Shown: positions 35,949-44,108, counted from the first letter of the stretch. The stretch is DNA of 51,662 nucleotides from an uncultured Clostridia bacterium (GCA_910589185.1 CAJUSU010000010.1:1-51662), one strand, 5' to 3'. Translations and numbers: made by a program. The notes: generated by a model not told the origin, from the sequence alone.

Positions 35949-37172
35949 TTGTTAAAAAATATTTATAAATATCTTATCATTATCATCATTGTCATCATCT
36001 TTTCACTTGCCTTTACAGGCTCTCATATTGTACAAAGTGTAGATGATTTAGCTTATACTGTTGCTTTGGGAATTGATGTTGGAGATAGTGAAGATTTAAA
36101 AGTTACTTTCCAATTTACCATGCCTGCTCCTAGCGGTGAAGGTGGATCTGGTCAATCTTCCCCATCTGTTATTGACTCTGTGGAAGCTAATTCTATTGAC
36201 TCTGCCATTAGTTTTATGAATGCTTATGTTAGTAAGGAAATCAATCTATCACACTGCAAAGTAATTGTCATTTCAGAAGAAGTTGCCAAAAGAGGAATTG
36301 CCAAAGAGATTTTTAGTTTAATGAATAAAGTACAAATCAGACCTGATAATCATGTGATTATTAGTACTTGTTCTGCTCAAAAATATATTGAAAGTGTTTC
36401 ACCTAGCTTAGAAAATCTCGTAACAAAATTCTATGAAATCTTGCCTCGTTCTGGTGATTATACAGGTTATACTGTAAATGCTGAACTAGGAGACTTCTTT
36501 ACCAAAATAGTTTGTACTACTTGTGAGCCATGTGCTATTTTAGGAAATGTTGTAGATAATGGCACAGAAGAAACTTCTGGTAGTGGTTCTGATAGCCAAG
36601 AAGGCGAAAAGAAAAGTGCTAAAAATGGGATTGAAAATATGGGCATTGCAGTTTTTAAATCTGATAAGTTAGTGGGTACTTTATCTGCTGAAGAAACTCT
36701 GGCACATTTACTACTAACCAATCAATTGAAAAGTTGCAATATCTCTATTCCCGACCCTGATGATGAAAGTAAAAAAATTGATTTATTTTTAACTTCTAAT
36801 CATACTGCTAAAATACAAGTTTCTATTGTAAATGGCAATCCTTTTGCAAAATCTCATTTGACAGTCAATGCTAAAATAGCCTCAGTTGATAGCTTGTCAA
36901 AGGATACCACACCTAAGTCCTCAGAACAAAGGTTAAAGAAAATCGAAGAATCTGCTGAGCATTATCTGAAAACACTGCTTTCTAATTATTGCTATAAAAC
37001 AGCTAAAGAATTCCATTCTGATATTGCTGGTTTTGGAAAACATGCTATTCACAATTTTAAAACTTCAAATGAGTTTGATGAATATGATTGGTTAAATCAT
37101 TACCAAGATACCTTTTTTGAAACAGATGCGAAAGTTACCATTAAGTCTGGATTTTTACTAACTGGAACTTAA
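35949..37172 (+). CDS. GerC-family germinant receptor lipoprotein subunit
   Basis: 407 residues from TTG 35949, nine bases after AAAGGAGG; the earlier TTG at 35940 abuts that site. An N-terminal hydrophobic segment (about 6-24) is followed by the GerAC domain (SVDDLAYTVALGIDVGDSED, VTFQFTMPAPSG, INLSHCKVIVISEEVAKRGI, RPDNHVIISTCSAQKYI, GIAVFKSDKLVGTLSAEETL). A clear lipobox Cys is not visible (SLAFTGSHIV), which is unusual for GerC. It is the third gene of the receptor operon and holds no CGG. Confidence 0.88.
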   Translation: MLKNIYKYLIIIIIVIIFSLAFTGSHIVQSVDDLAYTVALGIDVGDSEDLKVTFQFTMPAPSGEGGSGQSSPSVIDSVEANSIDSAISFMNAYVSKEINLSHCKVIVISEEVAKRGIAKEIFSLMNKVQIRPDNHVIISTCSAQKYIESVSPSLENLVTKFYEILPRSGDYTGYTVNAELGDFFTKIVCTTCEPCAILGNVVDNGTEETSGSGSDSQEGEKKSAKNGIENMGIAVFKSDKLVGTLSAEETLAHLLLTNQLKSCNISIPDPDDESKKIDLFLTSNHTAKIQVSIVNGNPFAKSHLTVNAKIASVDSLSKDTTPKSSEQRLKKIEESAEHYLKTLLSNYCYKTAKEFHSDIAGFGKHAIHNFKTSNEFDEYDWLNHYQDTFFETDAKVTIKSGFLLTGT

Positions 37173-37190
37173 ATGAAAGGAGTTAATCTT

Positions 37191-37364
37191 ATGGCTACTT
37201 TTTTACTTGCTGCCCTATTTGCCATTACCATGTGTTTAGAAAGTATTGCTTATGCTTTTTATGAAATTAAAGTAAATAAAAACAAGTCCTCAGGGATAGT
37301 ATTAATCATACTTTCCCTTATTGGACTTGTGTTTCCAATTGTAATTTATTTGAGTGGGGATTAA
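37191..37364 (+). CDS. Small two-helix membrane protein, GerD-subunit-like of the germinant operon
   Basis: 57 residues from ATG 37191, behind AAAGGAG; an in-frame ATG at 37173 overlaps that site. Two membrane helices (about 3-24 and 34-52). Short two-helix D subunits are known to accompany some gerA-type operons and tune receptor function. Assignment is by position and shape, not by motif. Confidence 0.6.
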   Translation: MATFLLAALFAITMCLESIAYAFYEIKVNKNKSSGIVLIILSLIGLVFPIVIYLSGD

Positions 37365-37391
37365 TCTCCTTTAGACTTCCTTAAATTTTTC

Positions 37392-37420
37392 ACCTTAGCG
37401 TATCTTTGATTCGCTAAGGT
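37392..37420. terminator. Hairpin between the ger operon and the pilin-like gene
   Basis: Perfect 9-bp stem ACCTTAGCG/CGCTAAGGT (37392-37400 with 37412-37420). Little T follows, so termination is uncertain. It lies about 65 bases past the variable 3' end of the minus-strand gene, where retroelement target genes can have a hairpin. Confidence 0.5.
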
Positions 37421-37484
37421 CTTGTTCAATTATTAATCTACAGCCTTCAAAATAATATCTTTTTCCTAGTTTTCATAATCAGTT

Positions 37485-38685
37485 TTACTTCATATAAAGT
37501 GCAACACGGAAAGAAATAACGTCGTTACTATAGGACGTGACAGAGAAGTCGCGAACAGCCGTGTAAAAGTCGCGGCTGATGTAAATGCCACCCCTACGGG
37601 TACAAGGGCTATCGGCGAAAGTAGAGGTCTCTGTCGTCCACTCTGCTGTGTTAGAAGCTATATCATAGATGTTGCACACTTTATCTCCATTTGTTCCTGT
37701 ATTAGCTAAACTTGTATTTTTAGAGTTTTGTTTTGAATAATCACTATCGCCTGAATAAGTTTGAATAAATACAATAGCAGTATCCCATGCATAACTATTT
37801 ACTAAATCACTTTCAAAGCTGTTACTGTCATACATTTCTCTTGCTTTTGTGGCAGCATCTGGTTGTGTTATATTATTCCATACTGCTGCTAACTTGGATT
37901 TTACTTTATCCCCTTCTCCTTTACTTGCTTCATATCTTGCTAAGTAATATCCTCCATTAGTTTTCGCCTTTGTTTTAAAATCCTCAATATTTTTTGCTTT
38001 TGTATTTCCATAAGTAGTAGAGCTAGAAACTTCTTCTAAACATTCATATCCACCACCATTTAATTCTACCCATTCATCAGTTAGTCCACTTCCATCTGTA
38101 ATAGTTTGCTTAATCGCTCCTGTTCCGCCTGACATTGCATAAGTATCTGGATTTATCGTAATATCAAAAGTGTATCTTGCAAGTTGAATATTAGTAGTTG
38201 TATTATCTTTATTTTTTATTTCTCCTACTGGTATCCATACAAACTGATTTCCTTCATTATCTTCAATCACTATTCCATCTTGTACGGTTGGCTTTTTATC
38301 TCCTGTATAAGTATATTCTACTCCATCTTCTCCATCAGGTACAACCTTAAATCCTTCTGGAATAGTAATTGGATTTCCTAAGCTATCCTCGGCAGGTGTA
38401 TTTTTGGTTGTTATATCTGTGACAGTGGATACATCTACTTTATCATTTTTTGTACCATTTCCGTCTAAATATTGATTAAACGTATTATCTAGATTATTAA
38501 AGTACTCTTGCTCTTCTTTGATTGCTCGATCTGTTTTATCTTTGGCATCTTGTGCTTTCTTAAATATACTATTATCTCCCATTATATACATAATCGTTAT
38601 TCCTGCTAAAATTAAAAGTACAACTATGGTTACAACTAGAGCGACTAGTGTAATGCCGTTGATTTTTTAAGTTCTTTTTCTTCAT
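37485..38685 (-). CDS. Pilin-anchored protein with C-terminal FGE-sulfatase/C-lectin-like module, +1 shift at CGG
   Basis: 399 residues from ATG 38685 (GGAGGAGAT upstream) with a +1 shift at codon 10 (CGG 38658). Zero frame gives MKKKNLKNQ. Skipping C gives GGC and GITLVALVVTIVVLLILAGI, the classic clostridial type IV pilin-like leader in which the shifted Gly is the prepilin cleavage residue. A coiled linker follows (about 30-75), then a FGE-sulfatase-like module (FVWIPVGEI, LARYEASKGEGDKV, NIYDIASNTAEWTTETSTFA, RRGGIYISRDFY, SFRVALYMK). The last 45 codons look like a retroelement variable region. Such proteins display a binding surface on pilin-like anchors. It is a substrate for the prepilin peptidase at 12.3-13.1 kb. 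Confidence 0.85.
37488..37612 (-). other. Candidate diversity-generating retroelement variable region
   Basis: The last about 40 codons (from TTC GCC GAT AGC to the stop) end in C or T far more than the rest of the gene (ATC AGC CGC GAC TTT TAC ... GTT CGC GAC TTC ... AAC GAC GTT ATT). That is the NNY pattern expected when AAY codons of a template are mutated at A. It is also locally GC-richer. No reverse transcriptase or template repeat is in this window. Confidence 0.6.
38656..38658 (-). other. CGG +1 recoding site in the pilin-like gene
   Basis: CAA-CGG-C. Skipping C gives GGC, the Gly before the prepilin cleavage point. Confidence 0.87.
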
Positions 38686-38767
38686 TTTCTTATCTCCTCC
38701 CTTTTCTTTAGTGTTGCCTTTTTTTATTATTTTTATACACTATGAATGTATTTCTATCGTCGTTACA

Positions 38768-38797
38768 AGTATAACATTTTGTTTTGCAATGTGTCAA
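38768..38797 (-). promoter_or_regulatory. SigmaA promoter of the pilin-like gene
   Basis: Minus strand TTGACA (38797-38792), 18-base spacer, TATACT (38773-38768), leaving a leader of about 80 bases. Confidence 0.75.
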
Positions 38798-38836
38798 TAT
38801 ATGTCATGTTGTTTTTTGTCTTATTTGTAAAATAAA

Positions 38837-38864
38837 AATAAGCAGTAATAATATACTACTTATT
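38837..38864 (-). terminator. Terminator after rnr
   Basis: Stem AATAAGCAGTA/TACTACTTATT (38837-38847 with 38854-38864, one mismatch) then T-rich sequence on the minus strand. Confidence 0.75.
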
Positions 38865-40771
38865 CAAACCACTTCAAAGTCTATCCTTCTCGTTAACTTG
38901 TCTGCAAAAATAACTCTAATACGAATACTATCCCCTATTTTATACATCTTCTTGCTCTTTTCTCCTTGTAATGTCTTTTTATTCTCATCATAAATGAAAT
39001 ATTCATCACCTAAATCATCAAATCGAATAAGACCTTCTACTGTATTTTCTAATTCTACAAAAACGCCAAAAGAAGTGATGCTAGAAATAATGCCATCATA
39101 TTCTTCTCCGATTTTATCTTGCATGAACTCTGCCTTTTTAATATCTTCGGCATCTCTTTCCACCTTTTGAGCAACTTTCTCTCTATCAGATGAACTTTCT
39201 GCATAACGTGCTGATTGCTCCTGATACTTTTCTAATTGTTCTTCTGTTAATTGATAATTATTTTCTAAGTATTTTGAAATTATCCTATGAATAAACAGAT
39301 CAGGATATCTTCTAATTGGAGAAGTAAAGTGGCAATAATATTTGCTTGCAATTCCAAAGTGTCCCTTGTTCTCATTTTCATATCTTGCAATTTTTAAGGT
39401 TCTTAAAATCAAATTAGATACTACCCTTTCTTCTGGCTTTCCTTGTATCTCTTCTAATACTTCTGCAAAAGCTTTTGGATGAATATTTTCTTTACTTCCT
39501 TTTATCTTATACCCTAAATTCCATAAAAACTTATTTAGCTCCTCTATTTTCTCCATATCTGGTACTTCGTGTACACGGTAGATAAATGGTGCTTCTAACC
39601 AATAAAACTTTTCTGCTACTGTTTCATTTGCAGTTAGCATAAACTGTTCAATGAGCTCATTCGTAAAATACATTTCATACTTTTTAACATCTACTGCTAC
39701 ACCATGTTTGTCTAAAATAATCTTACTTTCAGGAATATCTAACTCTAGGCTTCCTGCAATTTTTCTTCTTTCTTTTAAAATGTTAGCTAATTCTTCCATT
39801 CTCTTGAAATGTGAAAAATATGGTCCCTCATTTTGATTCAAAATAGCTTGTACTTCTTTGTAACTCATTCTTCTCGTTACATTAATAATACTTTTTTGGA
39901 TATCTGATGATACTACTTTGCCATTTTTATCAATTTCCATAAGAACCGTAATGGCAAATCTATCCTCTCCTTGATTTAAGCTACAAATGCCATTTGATAA
40001 TTCCTTTGGAAGCATTGGTATTACTCTATCTAACATATAGATACTAGTACCTCTAACAATTGCTTCTCTATCTAATAAAGAGTTTTCTTTTACATAGTAA
40101 CTAACATCTGCAATAGATACATTCAACAAGTAGTTTCCATTCTTCAATTTTTCTACTGCCACTGCATCATCTAAATCTTTCGCATCTTCTCCATCAATGG
40201 TAAAAATCTCTTTTCCCCTTAAATCTAAACGATAAGGTATATCTTTTTTTGCTATTTCTTGTTTAATCGCCATTGCTTCTTCTATTACAGGTTCAGGAAA
40301 TTCATAAGGTAAATCATATTCTTTTACTAATGAAAGCATATCTACACCTGCTTGGTCTTGATATCCTAAAATCTCTATAATCTTACCTTCTGCACTTTTA
40401 TTGCCTTGTGGAAACTTCGTAATTTGTGCTACTACTTTTTGATTATTTTTCGCTTTTCCACAATTCTTTCTAGAAATAAAAATATCAGTATTTACTTTTC
40501 TGTCATCTGGAACCACAAAGCCAAAATTTCTACTTTTTTGGAATACACCAACAAAGGTATCTTTATTGTGCTTTAACACTTTTAATACCTTTCCTTCTTG
40601 ATGCTTGTCCTCTCTACTGACTTCTATCATTTTTATTAATACCTCATCACCATCAATGGCATCTTTGGTATTGCCTCTGGAAATGTAAATTTCGTCTTCT
40701 TGTTCTTCTATTTTGACAAATCCAAAACCTTTTTCATTTCCTCTAAAAATTCCTATAAAGTCTTTTTTCAT
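38864..40771 (-). CDS. rnr: Ribonuclease R
   Basis: 635 residues, slightly short of usual RNase R. Cold-shock domains (about 1-130), RNB exonuclease core with FTIDGEDAKDLDDAVAVEKL (catalytic aspartates, about residue 190) and a C-terminal S1 domain (IGEEYDGIISSITSFGVFVE, EGLIRFDDLGDEYF). Degrades structured RNA 3' to 5' and matures tmRNA. In clostridia it commonly follows secG, but here two extra genes intervene. Confidence 0.95.
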   Translation of the reverse strand: MKKDFIGIFRGNEKGFGFVKIEEQEDEIYISRGNTKDAIDGDEVLIKMIEVSREDKHQEGKVLKVLKHNKDTFVGVFQKSRNFGFVVPDDRKVNTDIFISRKNCGKAKNNQKVVAQITKFPQGNKSAEGKIIEILGYQDQAGVDMLSLVKEYDLPYEFPEPVIEEAMAIKQEIAKKDIPYRLDLRGKEIFTIDGEDAKDLDDAVAVEKLKNGNYLLNVSIADVSYYVKENSLLDREAIVRGTSIYMLDRVIPMLPKELSNGICSLNQGEDRFAITVLMEIDKNGKVVSSDIQKSIINVTRRMSYKEVQAILNQNEGPYFSHFKRMEELANILKERRKIAGSLELDIPESKIILDKHGVAVDVKKYEMYFTNELIEQFMLTANETVAEKFYWLEAPFIYRVHEVPDMEKIEELNKFLWNLGYKIKGSKENIHPKAFAEVLEEIQGKPEERVVSNLILRTLKIARYENENKGHFGIASKYYCHFTSPIRRYPDLFIHRIISKYLENNYQLTEEQLEKYQEQSARYAESSSDREKVAQKVERDAEDIKKAEFMQDKIGEEYDGIISSITSFGVFVELENTVEGLIRFDDLGDEYFIYDENKKTLQGEKSKKMYKIGDSIRIRVIFADKLTRRIDFEVV

Positions 40772-40786
40772 AGTTCTCCTTTTGCT

Positions 40787-41812
40787 TTACTTTGAATAAA
40801 TTTTAAAACTAGTTGGAATAAAGCTATAATTGCTGAATAACTCCTCACCTGTTACAATCTTTAAATATCTTTGATTTGTATTACTATTAACAATTCTATA
40901 TAAATAATAATCTTTTACATGTTCTTTTGCAAACTCTATTTCATTTGAAGTGATATCTATTGGAGTTCCTTCATTTTCCTTTGTTGATTTCACTTCAATA
41001 TATTTCTCCTTATATTCTCCATTCTCATCTTTTTCAAAAGACAGTACATCAAATCCTTCATTTTCCTTTTTGTTCTCAAAAAATTCGTCCATCTTTTCAA
41101 CTTGCTCATTTGCCCCTTCTTCTAATAGCCTTTTTCTTTCCTGCTTAAAAATAGTTGTCTCATTTATTATACCCTGTTTACTTTTTATTATTTCTTCAGC
41201 AATATAATCTGGTTTGCTTGTTCTTTTCTGTCTAATTCCAGTTCTTCTATATTTTCTTATCTTTAATGTTCCCTCTTTTAATTCAATCGTATCTTGCTCT
41301 ATGTTTTCCTCTATTTCTTCTTCTATTCTAGCAACTTCATTTGCTACTTGTTGTAACCTATCATCCTCATTTAAATCAACATCTTCGGAATATATTATCT
41401 TTAAAGGAAATTTCCATACTAACCTATCATTACCCTCTTTGTCTTTTTCTGTTATTTGATATGGTACACCACATAATTCTACCTTTCCCTCGAAAATATA
41501 ATTTCTAGCTTTATCTTTTGAAAACAAGTACATTGGTAACCCAGTTTGTTTAGATTCATAAATTGATTTATTATTTTTATTTAATTGTTGATCCCCTCTT
41601 AAGCCTTCTCCTGTATACATAATAGTACCATTTTCAATGCCACTATCTGCATATACTCCATTATTCTCAGATGTAATCAACACTAAACAATTTAAAGCAT
41701 TTGTCTTCATAATTCCTGATTGTCCACTTATCTTAAACATTTCCATCAACTGTTTACGAGAAAATATTTCGCCTACATTTATCCTATTATCTATTTCCCT
41801 TAACGTACTCAT
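40787..41812 (-). CDS. SRA-like (ScoMcrA type) plus DUF3883 nuclease-like protein
   Basis: 341 residues. N-terminal part resembles the ScoMcrA SRA-like domain (REIDNRINVGEIFSRKQLME, NCLVLITSENNGVYADSGIE, IMYTGEGLRGDQQL). C-terminal part is DUF3883 with a PD-(D/E)xK-like core (FDVLSFEKDENG, KYIEVKSTKENEGTPIDITS, NEIEFAKEH). Together they suggest recognition of modified DNA with a nuclease-like fold, a restriction-type defence. There is no HNH motif, so activity is unproven. It overlaps the end of the upstream Nudix gene by 26 bases. Confidence 0.7.
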   Translation of the reverse strand: MSTLREIDNRINVGEIFSRKQLMEMFKISGQSGIMKTNALNCLVLITSENNGVYADSGIENGTIMYTGEGLRGDQQLNKNNKSIYESKQTGLPMYLFSKDKARNYIFEGKVELCGVPYQITEKDKEGNDRLVWKFPLKIIYSEDVDLNEDDRLQQVANEVARIEEEIEENIEQDTIELKEGTLKIRKYRRTGIRQKRTSKPDYIAEEIIKSKQGIINETTIFKQERKRLLEEGANEQVEKMDEFFENKKENEGFDVLSFEKDENGEYKEKYIEVKSTKENEGTPIDITSNEIEFAKEHVKDYYLYRIVNSNTNQRYLKIVTGEELFSNYSFIPTSFKIYSK

Positions 41813-42200
41813 TTATATTCTCCTTTACATATTTTACTAATGGAATATCTGCTGGTGCAAAATCATAGTTTGAGATTTCCTCAATAGTAACCCATTTATA
41901 TTCTGAATGAGCTTGTAATTGAAACTCTCCTGAAAGATAATTACAACTATACAATCTCAAATCTACTATTTTAGTAGGATACTCACATATATTATTGACT
42001 AAATATCTTTGAGCTTCCACTTTAATATCAAATTCCTCCCAAATCTCCCTTTCAATGGCATCCTTTTCACTTTCTCCTTGCTCTACTTTACCACCTGGAA
42101 ATTCCCATTTTCCTAATACATTTTCATCTCCTGTTGACCTTTTAGCAATTAAAATTTTGCTCTCTCTTTGTATTAGTGCTGCTACAACTATTATTTTCAT
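41787..42200 (-). CDS. Nudix hydrolase, MutT-like (8-oxo-dGTP diphosphatase group)
   Basis: 137 residues. Nudix box GKWEFPGGKVEQGESEKDAI-EREIWEEF is complete. The layout is that of short MutT proteins that clean oxidised nucleotides. The start has a GGTGAGA site. It overlaps the SRA/DUF3883 gene, so they are coupled; this pairing recurs in some genomes and may reflect modified-nucleotide handling, which is inference. Confidence 0.85.
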   Translation of the reverse strand: MKIIVVAALIQRESKILIAKRSTGDENVLGKWEFPGGKVEQGESEKDAIEREIWEEFDIKVEAQRYLVNNICEYPTKIVDLRLYSCNYLSGEFQLQAHSEYKWVTIEEISNYDFAPADIPLVKYVKENINEYVKGNR

Positions 42201-42239
42201 ATATATCTCACCTTACCTATAAAACTAATATTGAAGTAA

Positions 42240-42272
42240 AAGCACATCAGTACAATTTGTATTGATGTGCTT
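42240..42272 (-). terminator. Terminator after secG
   Basis: Stem AAGCACATCA/TGATGTGCTT with inner pairs (42240-42249 with 42263-42272), then TTTTAC on the minus strand. Confidence 0.75.
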
Positions 42273-42291
42273 CTTTATACATGATTTTGTT

Positions 42292-42540
42292 TTATACTAG
42301 ATATAGAATACCTAAAACAAGTGCTAATACAACAAATGCAATTCCTAAACTAATTGTCCATCTTTTTAGCTTGCCTTGTTTTGTTCTTCCTTTATTTTGC
42401 TCATAGAAATTATTGGTTGAAGAACCTGTAATTGTTCCTGAAGCCCCTGCTTTTTCGCTATTTTGCATTGTCGCTAAAATAATTAAAGCAACACACACAA
42501 TGATATAAATAACTAATACAATATATTTTGCTATTTCCAT
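42292..42540 (-). CDS. secG: Protein translocase subunit SecG
   Basis: 82 residues. Two membrane helices (about 5-25 and 60-80) with the loop NSEKAGASGTITGSSTNNFY typical of SecG. It works with SecY, encoded at 47.7-49.0 kb, in the Sec channel. It follows rplQ with a GGATGA-type site. Confidence 0.88.
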   Translation of the reverse strand: MEIAKYIVLVIYIIVCVALIILATMQNSEKAGASGTITGSSTNNFYEQNKGRTKQGKLKRWTISLGIAFVVLALVLGILYLV

Positions 42541-42568
42541 ACTTGTTTCATCCTTTCTAGAGCAAATT

Positions 42569-43093
42569 CTATACTAATTCTAGAATAACTACTTCTGCAT
42601 TATCTCCTCTTCTTGGTCCAGTTTTTAGAATTCTTGTATATCCTCCAACTCTACCTTCATATTTAGGAGCAATTTCATTAAATAATTTTGCAGTTAAGTC
42701 AATGTTGTTTCCTTTTTCGTCTTTTACCTTATTAACTGTTTTCATCATTTTCCTTCTAGCATTTAATCTAGATGGCATATCTTTTTGCCTTTTTTCAGTT
42801 GTTGTTTCTTTTACTACTTTTAAATATTCTTTTCCATTTTTACTTTTTACAAGTTCTGTTTCTTTGTTTCCCTTAGCGTCTAATTTCGCTTTAGAAACTT
42901 TTACTTCTACTTCTTCAAAGTTATCTTTCTCTTTTACTGCTAATGCAATGATACTATCAGCCATAGCTTTTACTTCTTTGGCTCTAGCTTCAGTAGTTTC
43001 TATTTTACCATGTAATATTAAATCAGTTGTTAGTGTTCTAAGCATTGCTAATCTAATATCAGTTGTTTTACCTAGTTTTCTATTTGTTGCCAC
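42569..43093 (-). CDS. rplQ: Ribosomal protein L17, enlarged
   Basis: 174 residues from GTG 43093, nine bases after AAGGAGG; a longer reading from 43126 overlaps rpoA. L17 core blocks are NRKLGKTTDIRLAMLRTLTT, HGKIETTEARAKEVKAMADS and GGYTRILKTGPRRGDNAEVV. It is about 50 residues longer than usual because of a Lys/Glu-rich insertion near residues 60-110. It ends the ribosomal operon behind rpoA. Confidence 0.93.
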   Translation of the reverse strand: MATNRKLGKTTDIRLAMLRTLTTDLILHGKIETTEARAKEVKAMADSIIALAVKEKDNFEEVEVKVSKAKLDAKGNKETELVKSKNGKEYLKVVKETTTEKRQKDMPSRLNARRKMMKTVNKVKDEKGNNIDLTAKLFNEIAPKYEGRVGGYTRILKTGPRRGDNAEVVILELV

Positions 43094-43106
43094 TTTGTTC
43101 GCCTCC

Positions 43107-44054
43107 TTACTCTTCTTCCTTGGCAAAGTCTAATCCTAATGAATGTAACTTATTGGTTACTTCATCTAAAGATTTCTTTCCAAGATTTCTAACCTTCATC
43201 ATATCAGCTTCTGTTTTATTCGTTAAGTCTTCTACTGTAGAAATTGCTGCTCTCTTTAAGCAATTGAATGATCTAACAGATAATTCTAAGTCTTCGATAG
43301 ACATTTCTAGAACTTTCTCTTTCTTAGATTCTTCTTTTTCTACCATAACTTGTGTATTTTTTGTTGCTTCTGATAAGTCAATAAATAGTTCTAAATGACC
43401 TGTCATAACTTTTGCAGCTAAACTCAAAGCTTCATCTGGCTTTAAGCATCCGTTTGTCCAAACTTCGATAGTTAATTTATCATAATCTACCATTTGTCCA
43501 ACTCTGGTATTTTCTACTGCATAATTTACTTTCTTTACAGGTGTATAGATAGAGTCAATTGGTAACACACTAATTGCTTGATCTGGCTTTTTGTTCTTTT
43601 CAGCATTGTTATATCCTCTACCCATATCAGCAGTCATTTCCATTACTAAATGACCACCTTCTGATACAGTTGCAATATGTAAATCTGGATTTAATATTTC
43701 TACTGTACCATCTGTCATAATATCCCCAGCTTTTACTTCACCTGGTCCTTTGAAATCAATCCTTAATACTTTTTCCTCATTTTTATCCATTTTTAAACTA
43801 ACAGTTTTCAAATTGATAATAATTTCTGGAACATCTTCTACTACATTTGGAATAGTAGAGAATTCATGTAATACTCCATCAATCTTAACACTTGTAATTG
43901 CACATCCTGGAAGTGAGGATAGTAAAATTCTTCTTAAAGAGTTACCTATTGTAATTCCATATCCTCTTTCTAATGGTTCGCATACAAATTTTGCATAATT
44001 TTTATCATTATCCATCTCTAAGCATTTAATATTTGGCTTTTCGAATTCTATCAT
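43107..44054 (-). CDS. rpoA: RNA polymerase alpha subunit
   Basis: 315 residues. N-terminal dimerisation domain (FVCEPLERGYGITIGNSLRR, ILLSSLPGCAITSVKIDGVL) and C-terminal domain (LELSVRSFNCLKRAAISTVE, MKVRNLGKKSLDEVTNKL). Normal length and place between rpsD and rplQ. Confidence 0.97.
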   Translation of the reverse strand: MIEFEKPNIKCLEMDNDKNYAKFVCEPLERGYGITIGNSLRRILLSSLPGCAITSVKIDGVLHEFSTIPNVVEDVPEIIINLKTVSLKMDKNEEKVLRIDFKGPGEVKAGDIMTDGTVEILNPDLHIATVSEGGHLVMEMTADMGRGYNNAEKNKKPDQAISVLPIDSIYTPVKKVNYAVENTRVGQMVDYDKLTIEVWTNGCLKPDEALSLAAKVMTGHLELFIDLSEATKNTQVMVEKEESKKEKVLEMSIEDLELSVRSFNCLKRAAISTVEDLTNKTEADMMKVRNLGKKSLDEVTNKLHSLGLDFAKEEE

Positions 44055-44108
44055 TTTTTACCTCCCAATAGATAATAGAAAAACATTTCTATTTTTACAA
44101 TTAAATTA

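Noticed and set aside
2120..38658. The interrupted genes as unrelated pseudogenes
   Set aside because: All nine breaks are the same event (an extra C making CGG before a conserved Gly codon), and include priA and folD, while the rest of each gene is intact. Independent decay would give varied indels and stops.
2120..38658. CGG reassigned to a single amino acid such as Trp or Gln, as known in some other bacteria
   Set aside because: Reading CGG as any single amino acid leaves the frame broken. Only a +1 move restores the proteins.
2120..38658. Classical +1 slippage of a P-site tRNA, like prfB
   Set aside because: The codon before CGG differs at almost all sites and usually could not re-pair one base downstream. 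No stop codon or Shine-Dalgarno-like stimulator is shared.
37485..38685. Formylglycine-generating enzyme activity for the pilin-like protein
   Set aside because: Only the fold-like C-terminal blocks are present; the context and codon pattern fit a display domain better, and no sulfatase is nearby.
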